Shown here: positions 4,323 to 5,339 of the stretch, piece after piece | Position numbering within the stretch: position 1 is the stretch's first letter | Layout: each line of letters opens with the position of its first letter | Made by a program: the position numbers and the translations under genes | The notes under the pieces: model-generated | Databases searched by the model: none | What the model saw: the letters and a program-made list of their open reading frames with translations, nothing else | What the model was told of the DNA's origin: nothing | Source of the DNA: an uncultured Eubacteriales bacterium | Lineage (GTDB): Bacteria > Bacillota > Clostridia > Lachnospirales > Anaerotignaceae | Length of the DNA stretch: 5,339 nt | Direction: 5' to 3' | Assembly: GCA_902406135.1 (NCBI GenBank) | Contig: CABPCX010000144.1 | Coordinates: 1-5,339, forward strand

Positions 4323-5339
4323 ATGACAAACAGAGAAAAAATCGAAGCAGCAAAAGAAAAATTTGGAGCACTTCTTGAAGAACAGCTTGCCAGAGTTGAA
4401 AGAATGAAAAACGAGGCAGACTTTGTTGATTATTCAAAACTTGATAAGGTTATCATCGGTGTTACAGACGGTATCGGTCCTGCCATAACAGCACAGGCTG
4501 TAAGAGTGCTTGAATTCCTCCTCAAGGACGAAATAGCATCAGGAAAGGTAGAGATAAGAGACATACCCGGACTTACCATTGAACATAGAGTTGAGTGTAT
4601 GCAGGCTATACCCGATGATGTTATGGCTGAACTTAAAAAATGCCATGTTATATTAAAAGGACCCACAACTACACCCAGAAAAGGCGACCCCTGGCCCAAT
4701 ATCGAAAGTGCTAACGTTGCCATGAGAAAAGAGCTTGACCTCTTTGCAAATGTACGTCCCGTAAGAGTGCCTGAACAGGGCATTGACTGGGTATTCTACA
4801 GAGAGAATACAGAAGGCGCCTATGCTGTAGGAAGCAAGGGTGCTGTTGTTGACGAGGACCTTTCCGTTGACTTTACGGTAACAACATCACAGGGAACAGA
4901 AAGAGTTATAAGAGCAGCCTTTGATTTTGCGGCAAAGAACGGAAAAACAAGGGTAACAGCCGTAACAAAGGCAAACATCATCAAGGCTACAGACGGAAAA
5001 TTCCTGGATATATTCTACAGTGTTGCCAAGGAATATCCTGAAATATCAGCCGATGACTGGTACATTGACATTATGACAGCTAAGCTTGTTGACGAAAAGA
5101 GACGCAGAGACTTCCAGGTAGTTGTTCTTCCTAACCTCTACGGAGATATCATTACAGACGAAGCGGCTGAATTCCAGGGCGGTGTAGGTACTGCAGGAAG
5201 CTCAAACATCGGAAAGAGATACGCTATGTTTGAGGCAATCCACGGTTCAGCGCCCAGAATGGTTGCCGAAGGAAGAGACAAATATGCTGACCCCTGCTCA
5301 ATGATGAAGGCAGCGTCACTCCTCCTCAGACATATCGGA
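4323..5339 (+). CDS. icd: Isocitrate dehydrogenase (isocitrate/isopropylmalate dehydrogenase family), 3' end outside the window
   Basis: The 339 visible residues cover most of the enzyme that oxidatively decarboxylates isocitrate to 2-oxoglutarate. Visible motifs are DGIGP (49-53), KGPTTTP (112-118), SANVAMRKELDLFANVRPVR (129-148), YRENTEGAYA (159-168), TKANIIKATDG (215-225, Lys216), Asp249, NLYGDIITDEAAE (271-283, metal ligands Asp275 and Asp279) and HGSAPR (307-312). Ser129, Asn131, Arg135 and Arg145 match the substrate-binding set of E. coli IDH (Ser113, Asn115, Arg119, Arg129). This favours isocitrate over isopropylmalate. A charged helical extension of about 40 residues precedes the Rossmann-like core. 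At the positions that set cofactor choice in E. coli IDH (Lys344, Tyr345) this protein has Arg312 and Met313, fitting neither the classic NADP nor the NAD (Asp/Ile) pattern. It is in an operon with the citrate synthase. Only the C-terminal end is missing. Confidence 0.92.
   Translation, partial: MTNREKIEAAKEKFGALLEEQLARVERMKNEADFVDYSKLDKVIIGVTDGIGPAITAQAVRVLEFLLKDEIASGKVEIRDIPGLTIEHRVECMQAIPDDVMAELKKCHVILKGPTTTPRKGDPWPNIESANVAMRKELDLFANVRPVRVPEQGIDWVFYRENTEGAYAVGSKGAVVDEDLSVDFTVTTSQGTERVIRAAFDFAAKNGKTRVTAVTKANIIKATDGKFLDIFYSVAKEYPEISADDWYIDIMTAKLVDEKRRRDFQVVVLPNLYGDIITDEAAEFQGGVGTAGSSNIGKRYAMFEAIHGSAPRMVAEGRDKYADPCSMMKAASLLLRHIG

Noticed and set aside
3194..4783. Minus-strand frames inside the citrate synthase and isocitrate dehydrogenase genes
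   Set aside because: They are shadows of two clearly conserved enzymes on the plus strand.

Overview
The window looks like low-to-moderate GC chromosomal DNA from an anaerobic, probably spore-forming Clostridia member (Lachnospiraceae-like). The reasons are strong AGGAGG-type ribosome binding sites, heavy use of ATA for Ile and AGA/AGG for Arg, a clostridial-type Cys/Gly-rich small protein, and a Re-citrate synthase-like gene paired with an isocitrate dehydrogenase. The genus assignment is an inference, not a measurement.

Layout. Bases 1-800 (minus strand) hold most of a subtilisin-like serine peptidase; its 3' end lies outside the window. A 162-bp divergent spacer follows, containing a perfect 14-bp palindrome. 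Two small plus-strand genes come next: a 63-aa Cys/Gly-rich protein (963-1154) with its own terminator, and a 168-aa unrecognised protein (1257-1763) with a degenerate internal repeat. Two minus-strand genes face them: a 142-aa membrane-anchored protein of unknown function (1864-2292) and a 77-aa protein with a hydrophobic C-terminal tail (2449-2682). Hairpins with A/T flanks separate these units. A second divergent spacer (2683-2929) carries a good sigma-A-type promoter and a 16-bp palindrome. It leads into a plus-strand operon: a DRE-TIM acyltransferase (2930-4315), most likely Re-citrate synthase, followed after 7 nt by an isocitrate dehydrogenase that runs off the right edge (4323-5339).

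How the genes work together. The right-hand operon fits the oxidative half of a broken TCA cycle: oxaloacetate plus acetyl-CoA to citrate, then (through an aconitase not seen here) isocitrate to 2-oxoglutarate for glutamate synthesis. Both enzymes are easily mislabelled as leucine-pathway enzymes. The sequence argues against that: the first lacks the C-terminal LeuA regulatory domain, and the second has the isocitrate-type Ser-x-Asn-x3-Arg signature. The middle section (about 960-2700) is a run of small, poorly known proteins. Several have features reminiscent of sporulation or cell-envelope small proteins, but no function can be assigned from sequence alone.
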